Shown: positions 1-5,889 of the stretch, piece by piece | How positions within the stretch are numbered: position 1 is the stretch's first letter | Layout: every line of letters starts with the position of its first letter | DNA from: a virus | Virus record (IMG/VR): IMGVR_UViG_3300025137_000064 | Location: 1-49,168 of that record | DNA: 49,168 nucleotides | Strand: one strand, 5' to 3' | Position numbers and translations under genes: made by a program | The notes under the pieces: model-generated | What the model was told of the DNA's origin: nothing | What the model saw: the letters and a program-made list of their open reading frames with translations, nothing else | The model's database searches: none

Positions 1-422
1 AGCTGCCTACTATTCATCTTAGTCTTAGTAGTAAGAGCCTGAAACGAATCGACTACCATAATATCGTTCTTCTCCATCTCCTTACTGATCGTATCGATAT
101 CGGTAACGTTAGCGATCTTAACACCTTTAACGTTAAGGCGCTTACAAGTAAAGGCTAGCTGGTAGCAGTTCTCCTCACCAGAAGCGTACGAGGTATCGTA
201 CCCTGCTTGCGATAGATGCTCTAGAAGCTGAAGGGCGAAGGTAGTCTTACCACAACCAGCCTGCGCGGTAAGAGTAATAGCGGCCCCGGGAAGGAGACCT
301 TCACCGAAGAGCTTGTCGAAGTCCTGCACTCCGGACTTCATTCGATTAAAAAAGATCTCTGGGATCTCGATCTCACCAACGGCGGTGAAGTCTGTTTGAT
401 CTGTAATAAGTTTCATCTGCAT
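1..422 (-). CDS. RadA/RecA-fold ATPase, C-terminus outside window
   Basis: About 140 N-terminal residues are visible. Residues near 33-47 fit the RadA/Sms pattern (FDKLFGEGLLPG), followed by a Walker A loop AQAGCGKTT. A YASGEENCYQL stretch corresponds to the RadA VSGEES signature, and a Walker B strand reads IMVVDSFQAL. RadA-family proteins are RecA-fold ATPases acting on recombination intermediates; the N-terminal zinc finger of bacterial RadA is absent. It could instead be a DnaB- or UvsX-like phage ATPase, but the GEEN motif favours RadA. A second possible start lies 6 nt in (Met3). The promoter before it overlaps the stop codon of the upstream gene. Confidence 0.75.
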   Translation of the reverse strand, partial: MQMKLITDQTDFTAVGEIEIPEIFFNRMKSGVQDFDKLFGEGLLPGAAITLTAQAGCGKTTFALQLLEHLSQAGYDTSYASGEENCYQLAFTCKRLNVKGVKIANVTDIDTISKEMEKNDIMVVDSFQALTTKTKMNSRQ

Positions 423-427
423 AACTA

Positions 428-443
428 ATTATATCTGAGTTCC
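428..443 (-). promoter_or_regulatory. Class A promoter (GGAAC-N5-TATAAT) of RadA-like gene
   Basis: GGAACTCAGATATAAT; 5 nt separate the hexamer from the ATG. The first G is the last base of the upstream stop codon. Confidence 0.8.
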
Positions 444-622
444 TAAAGCCACTCCTGGCATCTTGCTTCTTCGTGATCCTTTAAGGCCTTCTTAAGCCTT
501 TCGTTAACGACCCGATCGTCGGGACTGTTGTTAGTATATCCAACGAGCCACATGAGCTCGTCTCTTAGCATTATAGCGGCTGAGCGCTCCTCTGTTAGTT
601 TCTCAAAGTCTGTCTTCGGCAT
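443..622 (-). CDS. Small hypothetical protein, 59 aa
   Basis: A soluble, charged protein beginning MPKTDFEKLTEERS, with no domain I recognise. The start is fixed by the class A promoter 6 nt upstream, and the TAG stop runs into the GGAAC of the next cassette. Both boundaries argue that this is a real gene despite its size. Confidence 0.7.
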   Translation of the reverse strand: MPKTDFEKLTEERSAAIMLRDELMWLVGYTNNSPDDRVVNERLKKALKDHEEARCQEWL

Positions 623-628
623 ACTCTT

Positions 629-644
629 ATTATATTAAAGTTCC
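629..644 (-). promoter_or_regulatory. Class A promoter of 443-622 gene
   Basis: GGAACTTTAATATAAT, 6 nt before the ATG. It overlaps the last codons and stop of the preceding gene. Confidence 0.8.
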
Positions 645-817
645 AATCTAGCGGCCTTGCTCTCCATCTTAATTGTGAGGAACTTAATAATGTCTTCTGC
701 TTCAAATGGCTCATGCTTCTGAATATCTCTTACAACAAACTCAAAATGGGCTAGCATATTCTTCACTCCATCAATTGAATGAAGCCCATCTAATCTCTCA
801 AACATCTCTTTATCCAT
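635..817 (-). CDS. Small hypothetical protein, 60 aa
   Basis: Probably helical and acidic/basic mixed, beginning MDKEMFERLDGLHSIDGV. It is preceded at 5 nt by a class A promoter. No recognisable family. Its C-terminal codons contain part of the promoter of the next gene. Confidence 0.7.
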   Translation of the reverse strand: MDKEMFERLDGLHSIDGVKNMLAHFEFVVRDIQKHEPFEAEDIIKFLTIKMESKAARLEL

Positions 818-822
818 ACCTA

Positions 823-838
823 ATTATATTAGAGTTCC
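823..838 (-). promoter_or_regulatory. Class A promoter of 635-817 gene
   Basis: GGAACTCTAATATAAT; 5-nt gap to the ATG. Confidence 0.8.
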
Positions 839-850
839 TTCAACCTACGC

Positions 851-876
851 CCCGGGGCAAGTTCCCTTTCGGGAAC
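851..876 (-). other. Intergenic hairpins before a class A promoter
   Basis: On the minus strand a GTTCCC-GAAA-GGGAAC hairpin (six base pairs, GNRA tetraloop) is followed by the palindrome GCCCCGGGGC. It lies between the stop of the 50-aa gene and the promoter of the next. No T-run follows, so it is not a standard intrinsic terminator; an mRNA 3'-end or attenuation hairpin is possible. Confidence 0.5.
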
Positions 877-883
877 CTCCTTT

Positions 884-1036
884 CTAGTAAGCTACATCTG
901 ACATCTCATCTCTCAAGAGATCTCTCAAGTTCTCGTATACTGCCAACCTTACACTCTCCATATCGATATCGACCTCACCATCTTCAATAAGTTCGGCCTT
1001 CTGCATCTCGACACATTCTTCAATTAATTCTTCCAT
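884..1036 (-). CDS. Small acidic hypothetical protein, 50 aa
   Basis: Starts MEELIEECVEMQKAELIEDG and ends DEMSDVAY. Strongly acidic and probably helical; no family recognised. The ATG lies 5 nt after a class A hexamer, and a hairpin follows the stop codon. Confidence 0.65.
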   Translation of the reverse strand: MEELIEECVEMQKAELIEDGEVDIDMESVRLAVYENLRDLLRDEMSDVAY

Positions 1037-1041
1037 ACCTA

Positions 1042-1057
1042 ATTATATCTGATTTCC
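1042..1057 (-). promoter_or_regulatory. Class A promoter variant of 884-1036 gene
   Basis: GGAAATCAGATATAAT; the fifth base of the upstream box is A rather than C, with spacing unchanged and a 5-nt gap. Confidence 0.75.
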
Positions 1058-1060
1058 TTT

Positions 1061-1162
1061 TTAAAGATTGTCAATTACATTTGCAATAGCATCTTTTACT
1101 TCTTGAGAAGGAGCTACCTCAAGTGCCTCTTCTAACAACTGCCAACATTCTCTCTCTTGCAT
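1061..1162 (-). CDS. Micro-protein, 33 aa
   Basis: MQERECWQLLEEALEVAPSQ then a short helix ending VIDNL. The gene is supported by a class A promoter 5 nt upstream and by tight packing against the next promoter. Function unknown; amphipathic helical character. Confidence 0.55.
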   Translation of the reverse strand: MQERECWQLLEEALEVAPSQEVKDAIANVIDNL

Positions 1163-1167
1163 ACCTA

Positions 1168-1183
1168 ATTATAACAGATTTCC
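1168..1183 (-). promoter_or_regulatory. Class A promoter variant of 33-aa gene
   Basis: GGAAATCTGTTATAAT; 5-nt gap, upstream box GGAAA. Confidence 0.75.
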
Positions 1184-1202
1184 TTTTTGCGAACCTATGC
1201 GA

Positions 1203-1224
1203 GAGCTCCCTTTTAAAGGAGCTC
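1203..1224 (-). other. Intergenic stem-loop
   Basis: GAGCTCC and GGAGCTC form a perfect 7-bp stem with an 8-nt loop, just after the stop of the 79-aa gene and before the next class A promoter. Same position as the hairpin near 851-876. No T-run. Confidence 0.5.
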
Positions 1225-1235
1225 CTTCCTACTTA

Positions 1236-1475
1236 TTAAAACTCTACCAACACATCATCATCTAACTTACTAATACTACTAACCATCTTACTAATTACTT
1301 CCTTCTTCTCTACACTCTCATCCCACTCCAATCTATCTTGAAACATAATATTTAAAAACTCTACATCCAAATACCTTCCTTCAATCGATTTGTCACATCC
1401 ATCCTCATACAACTCATTACAGACATCATAATTGAATCCAACTTCCTTACAACTTACAACTTTAACTTCCTTCAT
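1236..1475 (-). CDS. Small hypothetical protein, 79 aa
   Basis: Begins MKEVKVVSCKEVGFNYDVC with three cysteines in the first 30 residues (Cys9, Cys19, Cys27) and an acidic C-terminal half. No family recognised; the Cys spacing does not give a clear zinc ribbon. The start is set by the class A promoter at 5 nt. Confidence 0.7.
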   Translation of the reverse strand: MKEVKVVSCKEVGFNYDVCNELYEDGCDKSIEGRYLDVEFLNIMFQDRLEWDESVEKKEVISKMVSSISKLDDDVLVEF

Positions 1476-1480
1476 AACTA

Positions 1481-1496
1481 ATTATAACAGACTTCC
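1481..1496 (-). promoter_or_regulatory. Class A promoter variant of 79-aa gene
   Basis: GGAAGTCTGTTATAAT; 5-nt gap, upstream box GGAAG. Confidence 0.75.
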
Positions 1497-1573
1497 TTTT
1501 TAAAACAAAAGGGAAAAGTGCGACGGGGCCCCCTCCAAAATTTAGGAAAACAACCAGTGGGTAGAAGTTCCTT

Positions 1574-1675
1574 TTACCACTTCTCCATTACATATACTAC
1601 AAATAAGAAAATGGCGAGAAATATTAAACTTCCGAACACTATCCCTTCAAAAAACTCTCGATCGTCTCTCTTCAT
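1574..1675 (-). CDS. Single-pass membrane micro-protein, 33 aa
   Basis: A charged N-terminus (MKRDDREFFEG) is followed by one hydrophobic helix (IVFGSLIFLAIFLFVVYV) and MEKW. This is a typical small phage inner-membrane peptide. A class A promoter sits 8 nt upstream, the longest start gap among the small genes with an exact hexamer and an ATG start. Role unknown; host membrane modification or superinfection exclusion would be guesses. Confidence 0.6.
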   Translation of the reverse strand: MKRDDREFFEGIVFGSLIFLAIFLFVVYVMEKW

Positions 1676-1683
1676 CTTATTAT

Positions 1684-1699
1684 ATTATACGCTAGTTCC
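1684..1699 (-). promoter_or_regulatory. Class A promoter of 33-aa membrane peptide
   Basis: GGAACTAGCGTATAAT; 8 nt to the ATG. Confidence 0.75.
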
Positions 1700-1750
1700 T
1701 TTTCTTCTAAAAGATAACTAGCTGGATCCACCGTAGAGTGAGAGGTCTAA

Positions 1751-1810
1751 TAGGTTGATTCGTACCCGTTATTTAGACATGTGGAGTGGACATGTCGATT
1801 CGATCAACCT
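1751..1810. other. Nested inverted repeats
   Basis: AGGTTGAT and ATCAACCT form an outer 8-bp stem enclosing two copies of ACATGT separated by 7 nt (inner hairpin). It lies just past the stop codon of the 58-aa gene. It has no tRNA T-arm and no T-run. It could be a transcript-end structure or a protein-binding site. Confidence 0.45.
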
Positions 1811-1980
1811 GTAGTATCGATACCGCCGCTATTCAGTGTAAGCACAGTACCGTCAGGTAGTGTAGTAACATAAAGACCAGCTTGTGTAGTACAGTCTAGT
1901 GTTAAAGTGATTGTGTCTCCTATTGTGAATGTACCTTCTGCCTTAGGATTCTCTTTGTGCGCTTTATATTTTACCTGCAT
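1804..1980 (-). CDS. Small beta-rich hypothetical protein, 58 aa
   Basis: MQVKYKAHKENPKAEGTFTI followed by Thr/Leu-rich strands (TITLTLDCTT, GLYVTTLPDG). The alternating pattern suggests an all-beta domain such as a small tail or decoration protein, which is inference only. It is preceded by TATAAAT rather than a class A site, so it may be expressed late. Bases 1981-2162 between it and the next gene hold no credible gene. Confidence 0.6.
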   Translation of the reverse strand: MQVKYKAHKENPKAEGTFTIGDTITLTLDCTTQAGLYVTTLPDGTVLTLNSGGIDTTG

Positions 1981-2162
1981 AATTTATATTTCTTTTGTAT
2001 TACTGTATTTCAATATACGTACATGCGTATTATTTCGAGGGGGAAACTATTTCAACCTTGTAGAATGAAGGATTTAGAAAGATTACGAGCAGTTTAGTTT
2101 ATAAGGTACATGCTCAGGTCCTTTTATTTATTTGTTGTTTTTGGGAAAATATCTATAGTTTT

Positions 2163-2330
2163 CTAACTACCTTTGATACTATACCTATTAGACATAGCCA
2201 TAAGCGTTGGAGCCCACAGACCCACAAAGATACCTAATGACTTATCAGTATTTGTAGTATACAGATAGATAGAAGCCAGTACGGATACTAGTGATGCGAT
2301 AAAGAACAGTTGGGATTTCTTATTATTCAT
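2163..2330 (-). CDS. Small membrane protein, 55 aa
   Basis: MNNKKSQLFFIASLVSVLAS forms a first hydrophobic helix, and LGIFVGLWAPTLMAM a second. Two membrane passes predicted. The next gene upstream in the transcript also begins MNNK and has two hydrophobic segments, so the two may be a related pair. Class A promoter at 6 nt. Confidence 0.65.
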   Translation of the reverse strand: MNNKKSQLFFIASLVSVLASIYLYTTNTDKSLGIFVGLWAPTLMAMSNRYSIKGS

Positions 2331-2336
2331 ACTCTT

Positions 2337-2352
2337 ATTATACTAAAGTTCC
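2337..2352 (-). promoter_or_regulatory. Class A promoter of 55-aa membrane protein
   Basis: GGAACTTTAGTATAAT; 6-nt gap. Confidence 0.8.
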
Positions 2353-2353
2353 C

Positions 2354-2542
2354 TTATACCATTCCATCCGGTTGTTTAATCAGACGTACTGATGTCCAAA
2401 TACCGAATACAATCATAAACAAGCCTGCCGAACTTACTACTAGAGTGTTGGATGGTTTGTTTGTTACTGCTTCTAACACTCCTAGTACCATCGGAAAGAA
2501 GATACACAGGAGGTTAATTACTGCTAATGTTTTGTTGTTCAT
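2354..2542 (-). CDS. Small membrane protein, 62 aa
   Basis: MNNKTLAVINLLCIFFPMVL and SSAGLFMIVFGIWTSVRLI give two transmembrane helices. An upstream in-frame start would add 11 residues, but this ATG sits 5 nt after the preceding gene and gives a normal N-terminus. Probably co-transcribed with 2547-2720. Function unknown. Confidence 0.6.
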   Translation of the reverse strand: MNNKTLAVINLLCIFFPMVLGVLEAVTNKPSNTLVVSSAGLFMIVFGIWTSVRLIKQPDGMV

Positions 2543-2546
2543 AAAA

Positions 2547-2720
2547 TTACCAATTGATCTTACAATTATAACCAATAGAGTTACCTCTAGTCATCTGCCT
2601 CATACGGTTTCTGCGCCTACGTTCATCTTCTGCTTCTTTATGATACAGATCAGCATATGAACCTTCTGTTACTCTCTTGATCGTATTAGATCTTACTTGT
2701 TGTTTTGCTCCCTTTGCCAT
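2547..2720 (-). CDS. Small basic hypothetical protein, 57 aa
   Basis: MAKGAKQQVRSNTIKRVTEG is followed by an Arg-rich segment (EDERRRRNRMRQMTRG). The strong positive charge suggests nucleic-acid binding, but no family is recognised. A longer in-frame reading upstream is rejected because a class A promoter lies 6 nt before this ATG. Confidence 0.6.
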   Translation of the reverse strand: MAKGAKQQVRSNTIKRVTEGSYADLYHKEAEDERRRRNRMRQMTRGNSIGYNCKINW

Positions 2721-2726
2721 ACTATT

Positions 2727-2742
2727 ATTATAAGGTAGTTCC
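2727..2742 (-). promoter_or_regulatory. Class A promoter of 57-aa basic protein
   Basis: GGAACTACCTTATAAT; 6-nt gap. Confidence 0.8.
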
Positions 2743-2743
2743 T

Positions 2744-2809
2744 TTACATGCCATCTGGGTATTCGGCATGTAAGTAGATTAATATGATTGCGACGAGTAT
2801 AATCAACAT
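2744..2809 (-). CDS. Possible membrane micro-peptide, 21 aa
   Basis: MLIILVAIILIYLHAEYPDG then Met: almost entirely one hydrophobic helix. The TAA stop abuts the next class A promoter, as for accepted genes. There is no clear promoter or ribosome-binding site, so it remains tentative. Confidence 0.35.
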   Translation of the reverse strand: MLIILVAIILIYLHAEYPDGM

Positions 2810-2850
2810 TGTGTATAAAATTTTTTGCCGTGCTGCCTAGCAGTTGTTGT

Positions 2851-3123
2851 CTATACTCTAATGGATGGGTATAGTAATAGAAGATGATAAGTGCCATCTT
2901 TCCATTGATTAGGTGGGAATGCTTTCTTCTCTTTTTTCTCCTCCTCCTTCTCTTTCTTTACTGACCATACTAGATAGAGCCTATTAGAACCTTTCGGCGC
3001 TTTAACTGCTTTCTCTACTTGTGATCTAGTAATCGTCTTATCATCTGATGTAAACGTTACGATCTGCTTACGGTCTTTACCGGTTGCGATACGTACTCGT
3101 GATGCTTTAAATGTCTTTGTCAA
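2851..3123 (-). CDS. Hypothetical protein, about 90 aa
   Basis: A region like KTFKASRVRIATGKDRKQIV leads to a Lys/Glu-rich linker (residues about 56-67) and a C-terminal LLLLYPSIRV. No in-frame ATG is available, so a TTG start with GGGAGG two bases before it is assumed; this start is uncertain. It follows the small secreted-peptide gene at 3154-3252. Confidence 0.5.
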   Translation of the reverse strand: MTKTFKASRVRIATGKDRKQIVTFTSDDKTITRSQVEKAVKAPKGSNRLYLVWSVKKEKEEEKKEKKAFPPNQWKDGTYHLLLLYPSIRV

Positions 3124-3153
3124 TGCCTCCCAGACATGAGTTTTACATCCGCC

Positions 3154-3252
3154 TCATGTTACTCCGGACATTACTGAGACGTACTTTGTTTGTCCGGTTG
3201 CTGCTGTTGTTAAGCCTATTAAGGCTACTAATGTTAATAATGCTTTCATCAT
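3154..3252 (-). CDS. Signal-peptide-like micro-protein, 32 aa
   Basis: MMKALLTLVALIGLTTAATG reads as a classical signal peptide with a likely AxA-type cleavage, leaving about 12 residues. A TATAAT hexamer lies 5 nt before the first ATG, but the upstream GGAAC box is missing. Export to periplasm or membrane is inferred from the sequence alone. Confidence 0.55.
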   Translation of the reverse strand: MMKALLTLVALIGLTTAATGQTKYVSVMSGVT

Positions 3253-3257
3253 ATCTT

Positions 3258-3263
3258 ATTATA
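3258..3263 (-). promoter_or_regulatory. TATAAT hexamer without GGAAC box
   Basis: TATAAT stands 5 nt before the ATG of the 32-aa gene. The expected upstream box position reads ACCAA. It overlaps the stop codon of the preceding gene. Confidence 0.5.
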
Positions 3264-3438
3264 GTAAATTGGTAGGAGATGTCCACCGTGCCACATGGAT
3301 TAAAGCGTCGAGGCACTGGCCAACTCGTAAGTTAATCTCGCCATCTCCTTGCTGGAATTCTCTGAGGGCTCCAGACTGAACCCACCTTTGTTCATTATTT
3401 TTCGACTTATTCAAAGGCTTAACCGTGTTTATACTCAC
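3259..3438 (-). CDS. Small hypothetical protein, 59 aa, GTG start
   Basis: MSINTVKPLNKSKNNEQRWV then residues ending VARWTSPTNLL. GTG is the only sensible start and lies 13 nt from the class A hexamer, unlike the 5-6 nt of its neighbours. No family recognised; two Trp and mixed charge suggest a folded soluble protein. Confidence 0.55.
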   Translation of the reverse strand: MSINTVKPLNKSKNNEQRWVQSGALREFQQGDGEINLRVGQCLDALIHVARWTSPTNLL

Positions 3439-3451
3439 TTGTCGTACTATT

Positions 3452-3467
3452 ATTATACTAGAGTTCC
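3452..3467 (-). promoter_or_regulatory. Class A promoter of 59-aa GTG-start gene
   Basis: GGAACTCTAGTATAAT; 13-nt gap. A second GGGAACTC copy lies 11 bases further upstream, a direct repeat of the upstream box. Confidence 0.7.
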
Positions 3468-3498
3468 CTCGGAGTTCCCTCTAATACAGTAGTAAAAT

Positions 3499-3666
3499 CT
3501 ATTTCTTTTTGAACTCTTTGATCTTAAGCTTTCTTACGCGTAAGAACCTTCGTTCGGTTTTAGATGAGATACTTTCGTATCCTTCTGCTTCTTTAGTTAA
3601 CTTCAGAGCTTCATCAAGTGAAGCTGCTGCTTTCATTCTCTCTACTATTCCAGTTGGTTTGTTCAT
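3499..3666 (-). CDS. Small basic hypothetical protein, 55 aa
   Basis: MNKPTGIVERMKAAASLDEA followed by a Lys/Arg-rich tail ending KIKEFKKK. Starts 4 nt after the stop of 3671-3925 and is presumably translated from the same mRNA. The basic C-terminus suggests nucleic-acid contact; nothing more is supported. Confidence 0.6.
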   Translation of the reverse strand: MNKPTGIVERMKAAASLDEALKLTKEAEGYESISSKTERRFLRVRKLKIKEFKKK

Positions 3667-3670
3667 AATC

Positions 3671-3925
3671 TTAAAGGTCTTTCCAGTTAGTAATAATATC
3701 AGCAGGTGAATTAGCTTCTAAGTTATTAGCTAGCGTTTGAATTAAAGGTCTCATCTCATCAAGCTCTTCTACAAGTCGTTGAGCATAACGAGCATCAGTC
3801 TGAGTAAAGTCTTCAACATCATTCATAATTAAAGCCTCTTGTAAGTCTTGCATAAAGAAGAACGCATCCCTAACGTAATGACCGCTAATCATTCTACGTC
3901 CTTGCTTATCTTTTCTTGCTGCCAT
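3671..3925 (-). CDS. Hypothetical protein, 84 aa
   Basis: MAARKDKQGRRMISGHYVRD then a long helical region (FFFMQDLQEALIMNDVEDF). First gene of a two-gene unit with 3499-3666. No class A site; TATT precedes the ATG. No family recognised. Confidence 0.6.
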   Translation of the reverse strand: MAARKDKQGRRMISGHYVRDAFFFMQDLQEALIMNDVEDFTQTDARYAQRLVEELDEMRPLIQTLANNLEANSPADIITNWKDL

Positions 3926-3986
3926 AATACAGGTTTGCGTTATTTCTCCTACTCTCCGCTTTTACAATCTCGTAATCAAGACACAT
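3906..3986 (-). CDS. Possible micro-protein, 26 aa
   Basis: MCLDYEIVKAESRRNNANLY then YGSKKR. Overlaps the start of the next gene by 20 nt. It fills an otherwise unexplained 90-nt gap but has no promoter or ribosome-binding site; tentative. Confidence 0.25.
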   Translation of the reverse strand: MCLDYEIVKAESRRNNANLYYGSKKR

Positions 3987-4014
3987 CTTATTAAGGTCAC
4001 AACTTACAGGAAAC

Positions 4015-4335
4015 TTACAACTCTTCGTCCGACAATTCTTCTGCTTGCTTAAGCTGGAATTCAACCCAGTCCATATCTTCTTTAGATACTTTGTTATCAT
4101 TACTAATCTTTTGATCGTTTTTAATCTTCTTCTCCAGTTCTTGAATAAACCTTAGCTCATCTTGGAGGTTAAATTCATCTGCAATCTCTTTCTCTTTAGG
4201 AGACAGATGATCATCCATATTTACTTCTTTGTCTTCTGCTAATTCTTCACTTACAAGCAAAAAAATCTCATAGGCCTCTTCAAGCGATACTTTATTATCG
4301 ATGGCGTAGTTAATAACTTCTTTCGGGTAATCCAT
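4015..4335 (-). CDS. Acidic hypothetical protein, 106 aa
   Basis: MDYPKEVINYAIDNKVSLEE begins an N-terminal segment that recurs in the 58-aa gene at 5919-6095 (EVINYSIDNKVSL). The rest is helical and very acidic, ending AEELSDEEL. The chosen ATG lies 5 nt after a TAAATA core; a longer start 18 nt upstream would bury that promoter inside the gene. Confidence 0.65.
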   Translation of the reverse strand: MDYPKEVINYAIDNKVSLEEAYEIFLLVSEELAEDKEVNMDDHLSPKEKEIADEFNLQDELRFIQELEKKIKNDQKISNDNKVSKEDMDWVEFQLKQAEELSDEEL

Positions 4336-4339
4336 ATCT

Positions 4340-4639
4340 TTATTTACTAGCATGAACAGAAAACAACGCAGGAGATACTGAATAGATCCAACGGTTATTA
4401 ACTTTCTCCCTATCTCCACCAAGCTGCTGAACTACCCGGTAGATATGACCATTCAGCCTATCGTTAAAGCTATCCCAATCCCATGTAGCTTTATACTCTT
4501 TCTTATAAAGCTTACGCAGATGAATAGAATCCTTTAAGCGCTCCTTTACATCTACTGAAGTAAATTTACCCATCTTAACGAATGCAATTCGAGTAAGTTG
4601 AGATGCTAGATATTGATCGAATGATGCTCTTTTCTTCAT
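4340..4639 (-). CDS. Hypothetical protein, 99 aa
   Basis: MKKRASFDQYLASQLTRIAF then an HLRKLYKKEYKATWDWDSF region and a C-terminus with NRWIYSVSPALFSV. The predicted helix pattern and basic residues resemble a small winged-helix-like DNA-binding protein, but this is a guess. The stop codon falls inside the TAAATA-promoter region of the next gene. Confidence 0.6.
   Translation of the reverse strand: MKKRASFDQYLASQLTRIAFVKMGKFTSVDVKERLKDSIHLRKLYKKEYKATWDWDSFNDRLNGHIYRVVQQLGGDREKVNNRWIYSVSPALFSVHASK
4341..4346 (-). promoter_or_regulatory. Class B (TAAATA) promoter of 106-aa gene
   Basis: TAAATA core 5 nt before the ATG, inside the 3' end of the 99-aa gene. Confidence 0.6.
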
Positions 4640-4644
4640 ACCTA

Positions 4645-4660
4645 ATTATATCAGAGTTCC
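4645..4660 (-). promoter_or_regulatory. Class A promoter of 99-aa gene
   Basis: GGAACTCTGATATAAT, the consensus version; 5-nt gap. Confidence 0.85.
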
Positions 4661-4839
4661 AATTCTTCGCGCTTCTCACTCGCTAAGCGATGCTGATTCC
4701 AACGCTCTTCAAATGCTTGTTGATGAGAGATCTTCTCCCGGTTTTTCTCTTGGTCTTTTTCTTCAAATAGATTACGCACTCTGTCGTCTATCAACTTAAG
4801 AATCTCCTGTTTTAGTTTAGCACTTAACTCTTCGGGCAT
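4651..4839 (-). CDS. Charged helical protein, 62 aa
   Basis: MPEELSAKLKQEILKLIDDR is followed by a long Lys/Glu/Gln helix ending REELEL, probably a coiled coil. No family recognised. The last codons encode part of the downstream class A promoter, so promoter and coding sequence overlap. Confidence 0.65.
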   Translation of the reverse strand: MPEELSAKLKQEILKLIDDRVRNLFEEKDQEKNREKISHQQAFEERWNQHRLASEKREELEL

Positions 4840-4845
4840 ACTATT

Positions 4846-4861
4846 ATTATATAAAAGTTCC
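4846..4861 (-). promoter_or_regulatory. Class A promoter of 62-aa coiled-coil gene
   Basis: GGAACTTTTATATAAT; 6-nt gap. Confidence 0.8.
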
Positions 4862-4876
4862 GATGTATTTTGACAG

Positions 4877-5149
4877 CTAACGCGTTAAGAAGTTAGAATA
4901 AGTTTCAGATGAGATAGCATCTACTGAATCAACTCTAAAAGAGCGCCAGCCTTCTGCTTCTACATCATAAACGCGTACAGTCTCTTCTGTATTATAGGTA
5001 AAATTACTACCTTCTTGAGGATATTCTTCTTCCGGAATATTCTTTAAGTCAGTTGTACACTTCATCTTTCGCTTATCTCCATTCTTCTTAGTAAACTCGA
5101 CAATTAGAATGTCTCCTCTACCCAATATGTGTTTAATTTCATTAATCAT
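4877..5149 (-). CDS. WYL_2 / Sm-like SH3-barrel protein, 90 aa
   Basis: The FTKKNGDKRKMKCTTD strand pair near residues 19-34 and the VYDVEAEGWRSFRVDSV block near residues 60-76 match the small phage family known as DUF2693/WYL_2, a predicted Sm/SH3-like beta barrel. Members are common in T4-like phages and have no settled function. Third gene of a 5598-to-4877 run; the ATG is 4 nt downstream of the preceding stop. Confidence 0.65.
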   Translation of the reverse strand: MINEIKHILGRGDILIVEFTKKNGDKRKMKCTTDLKNIPEEEYPQEGSNFTYNTEETVRVYDVEAEGWRSFRVDSVDAISSETYSNFLTR

Positions 5150-5153
5150 AATC

Positions 5154-5393
5154 TTAATCTGGTTGAATACCTTTAGCTACCATTTTCTTTACGTAGTGAT
5201 TCCATTCTGCTGGGGGACCGGCTTTATCTGTTGAAAGCTTCCAATACTTCATTTCTGTAGGCTCGTTGCGTACCTCGTTAATAATCCTATCAATCAAAGC
5301 ATCACGGCCGGCCTCTGAATTGAGATTAACATCTTTAAAATCCACAAGCGCGTTATGAAGCTTATCTCTTACATTCCTATGAGTATCATACAT
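5154..5393 (-). CDS. Hypothetical protein, 79 aa
   Basis: MYDTHRNVRDKLHNALVDFK then RDALIDRIINEVRNEP and a Trp-containing C-terminus. The ATG overlaps the stop of 5386-5598 by 8 nt and carries a strong GGGAGGT ribosome-binding site. It is one of the few obvious Shine-Dalgarno sequences here, consistent with an internal operon gene. Function unknown. Confidence 0.65.
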   Translation of the reverse strand: MYDTHRNVRDKLHNALVDFKDVNLNSEAGRDALIDRIINEVRNEPTEMKYWKLSTDKAGPPAEWNHYVKKMVAKGIQPD

Positions 5394-5598
5394 GACTTAC
5401 CTCCCAGGGAACTACTTTATTAAGCTCTTCATAACTCTTACAGAGATCATGATTACTACAGAAGTTATCAAAGAACTCTTCAAACTCATCCTCACTCATC
5501 CATCTAATCATATCATTGAAGAAGTCAGAGTCTGCTGCCGGCATAATGCCTGGAGCGCAAGTCTCAATGAGGAATTCTACTTTCTCGAATCGGTTCAT
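5386..5598 (-). CDS. Acidic hypothetical protein, 70 aa
   Basis: MNRFEKVEFLIETCAPGIMP then an acidic run (WMSEDEFEEFFDNFCSNH). Promoter-proximal gene of a three-gene operon (this, 5154-5393, 4877-5149), started 6 nt after a class A hexamer. No family recognised. Confidence 0.65.
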   Translation of the reverse strand: MNRFEKVEFLIETCAPGIMPAADSDFFNDMIRWMSEDEFEEFFDNFCSNHDLCKSYEELNKVVPWEVSHV

Positions 5599-5604
5599 AC
5601 TATA

Positions 5605-5620
5605 ATTATATCAGAGTTCC
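5605..5620 (-). promoter_or_regulatory. Class A promoter of three-gene operon
   Basis: GGAACTCTGATATAAT; 6-nt gap to the ATG at 5598. First G shared with the TAG stop of the upstream gene. Confidence 0.85.
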
Positions 5621-5808
5621 TATCGCTGCTGTGACTTAGTCTGCCAACCACGCTCAAGTCCATAAATGAATGCTTTCTCTAGCGCCTCTTTAACATCCCA
5701 GACACTCAGCTCATGAAAGTCTTCACTATCAGAATTCTTAGTTTTAAGCGTGTTAATATTCAGAACGTCGTTGGCAATTTGCGTTAGCATCTCTTCGTTG
5801 TGGCTCAT
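5620..5808 (-). CDS. Hypothetical protein, 62 aa
   Basis: MSHNEEMLTQIANDVLNINT then SVWDVKEALEKAFIYGLERG: helical and soluble. Flanked tightly by class A cassettes on both sides, with the stop overlapping GGAAC by one base. No family recognised. Confidence 0.65.
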   Translation of the reverse strand: MSHNEEMLTQIANDVLNINTLKTKNSDSEDFHELSVWDVKEALEKAFIYGLERGWQTKSQQR

Positions 5809-5813
5809 ATCTA

Positions 5814-5829
5814 ATTATATCAGAGTTCC
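5814..5829 (-). promoter_or_regulatory. Class A promoter of 62-aa gene (5620-5808)
   Basis: GGAACTCTGATATAAT; 5-nt gap. Confidence 0.85.
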
Positions 5830-5889
5830 CTATCGCATTGCGCATATTAACGCAGTAGTCGTTACAGTGATGAGTATAAGATCGTACAT
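5830..5889 (-). CDS. Membrane micro-peptide, 19 aa
   Basis: MYDLILITVTTTALICAMR: one short hydrophobic helix. A TAAATA core lies 8 nt upstream, and the TAG stop abuts the GGGAAC of the next promoter, as for larger neighbours. Size makes it tentative. Confidence 0.4.
   Translation of the reverse strand: MYDLILITVTTTALICAMR

Noticed and set aside
1751-1810. tRNA or tmRNA at the nested inverted repeats
   Set aside because: No T-arm, no anticodon arm and too short (about 60 nt).
706-2660. Plus-strand reading frames across the left arm
   Set aside because: They lie opposite promoter-bearing minus-strand genes and have no promoter of their own.
2547-2897. 116-codon version of the 57-aa basic protein
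   Set aside because: It would read through the class A promoter and overlap another gene; the promoter-proximal ATG at 2720 is preferred.
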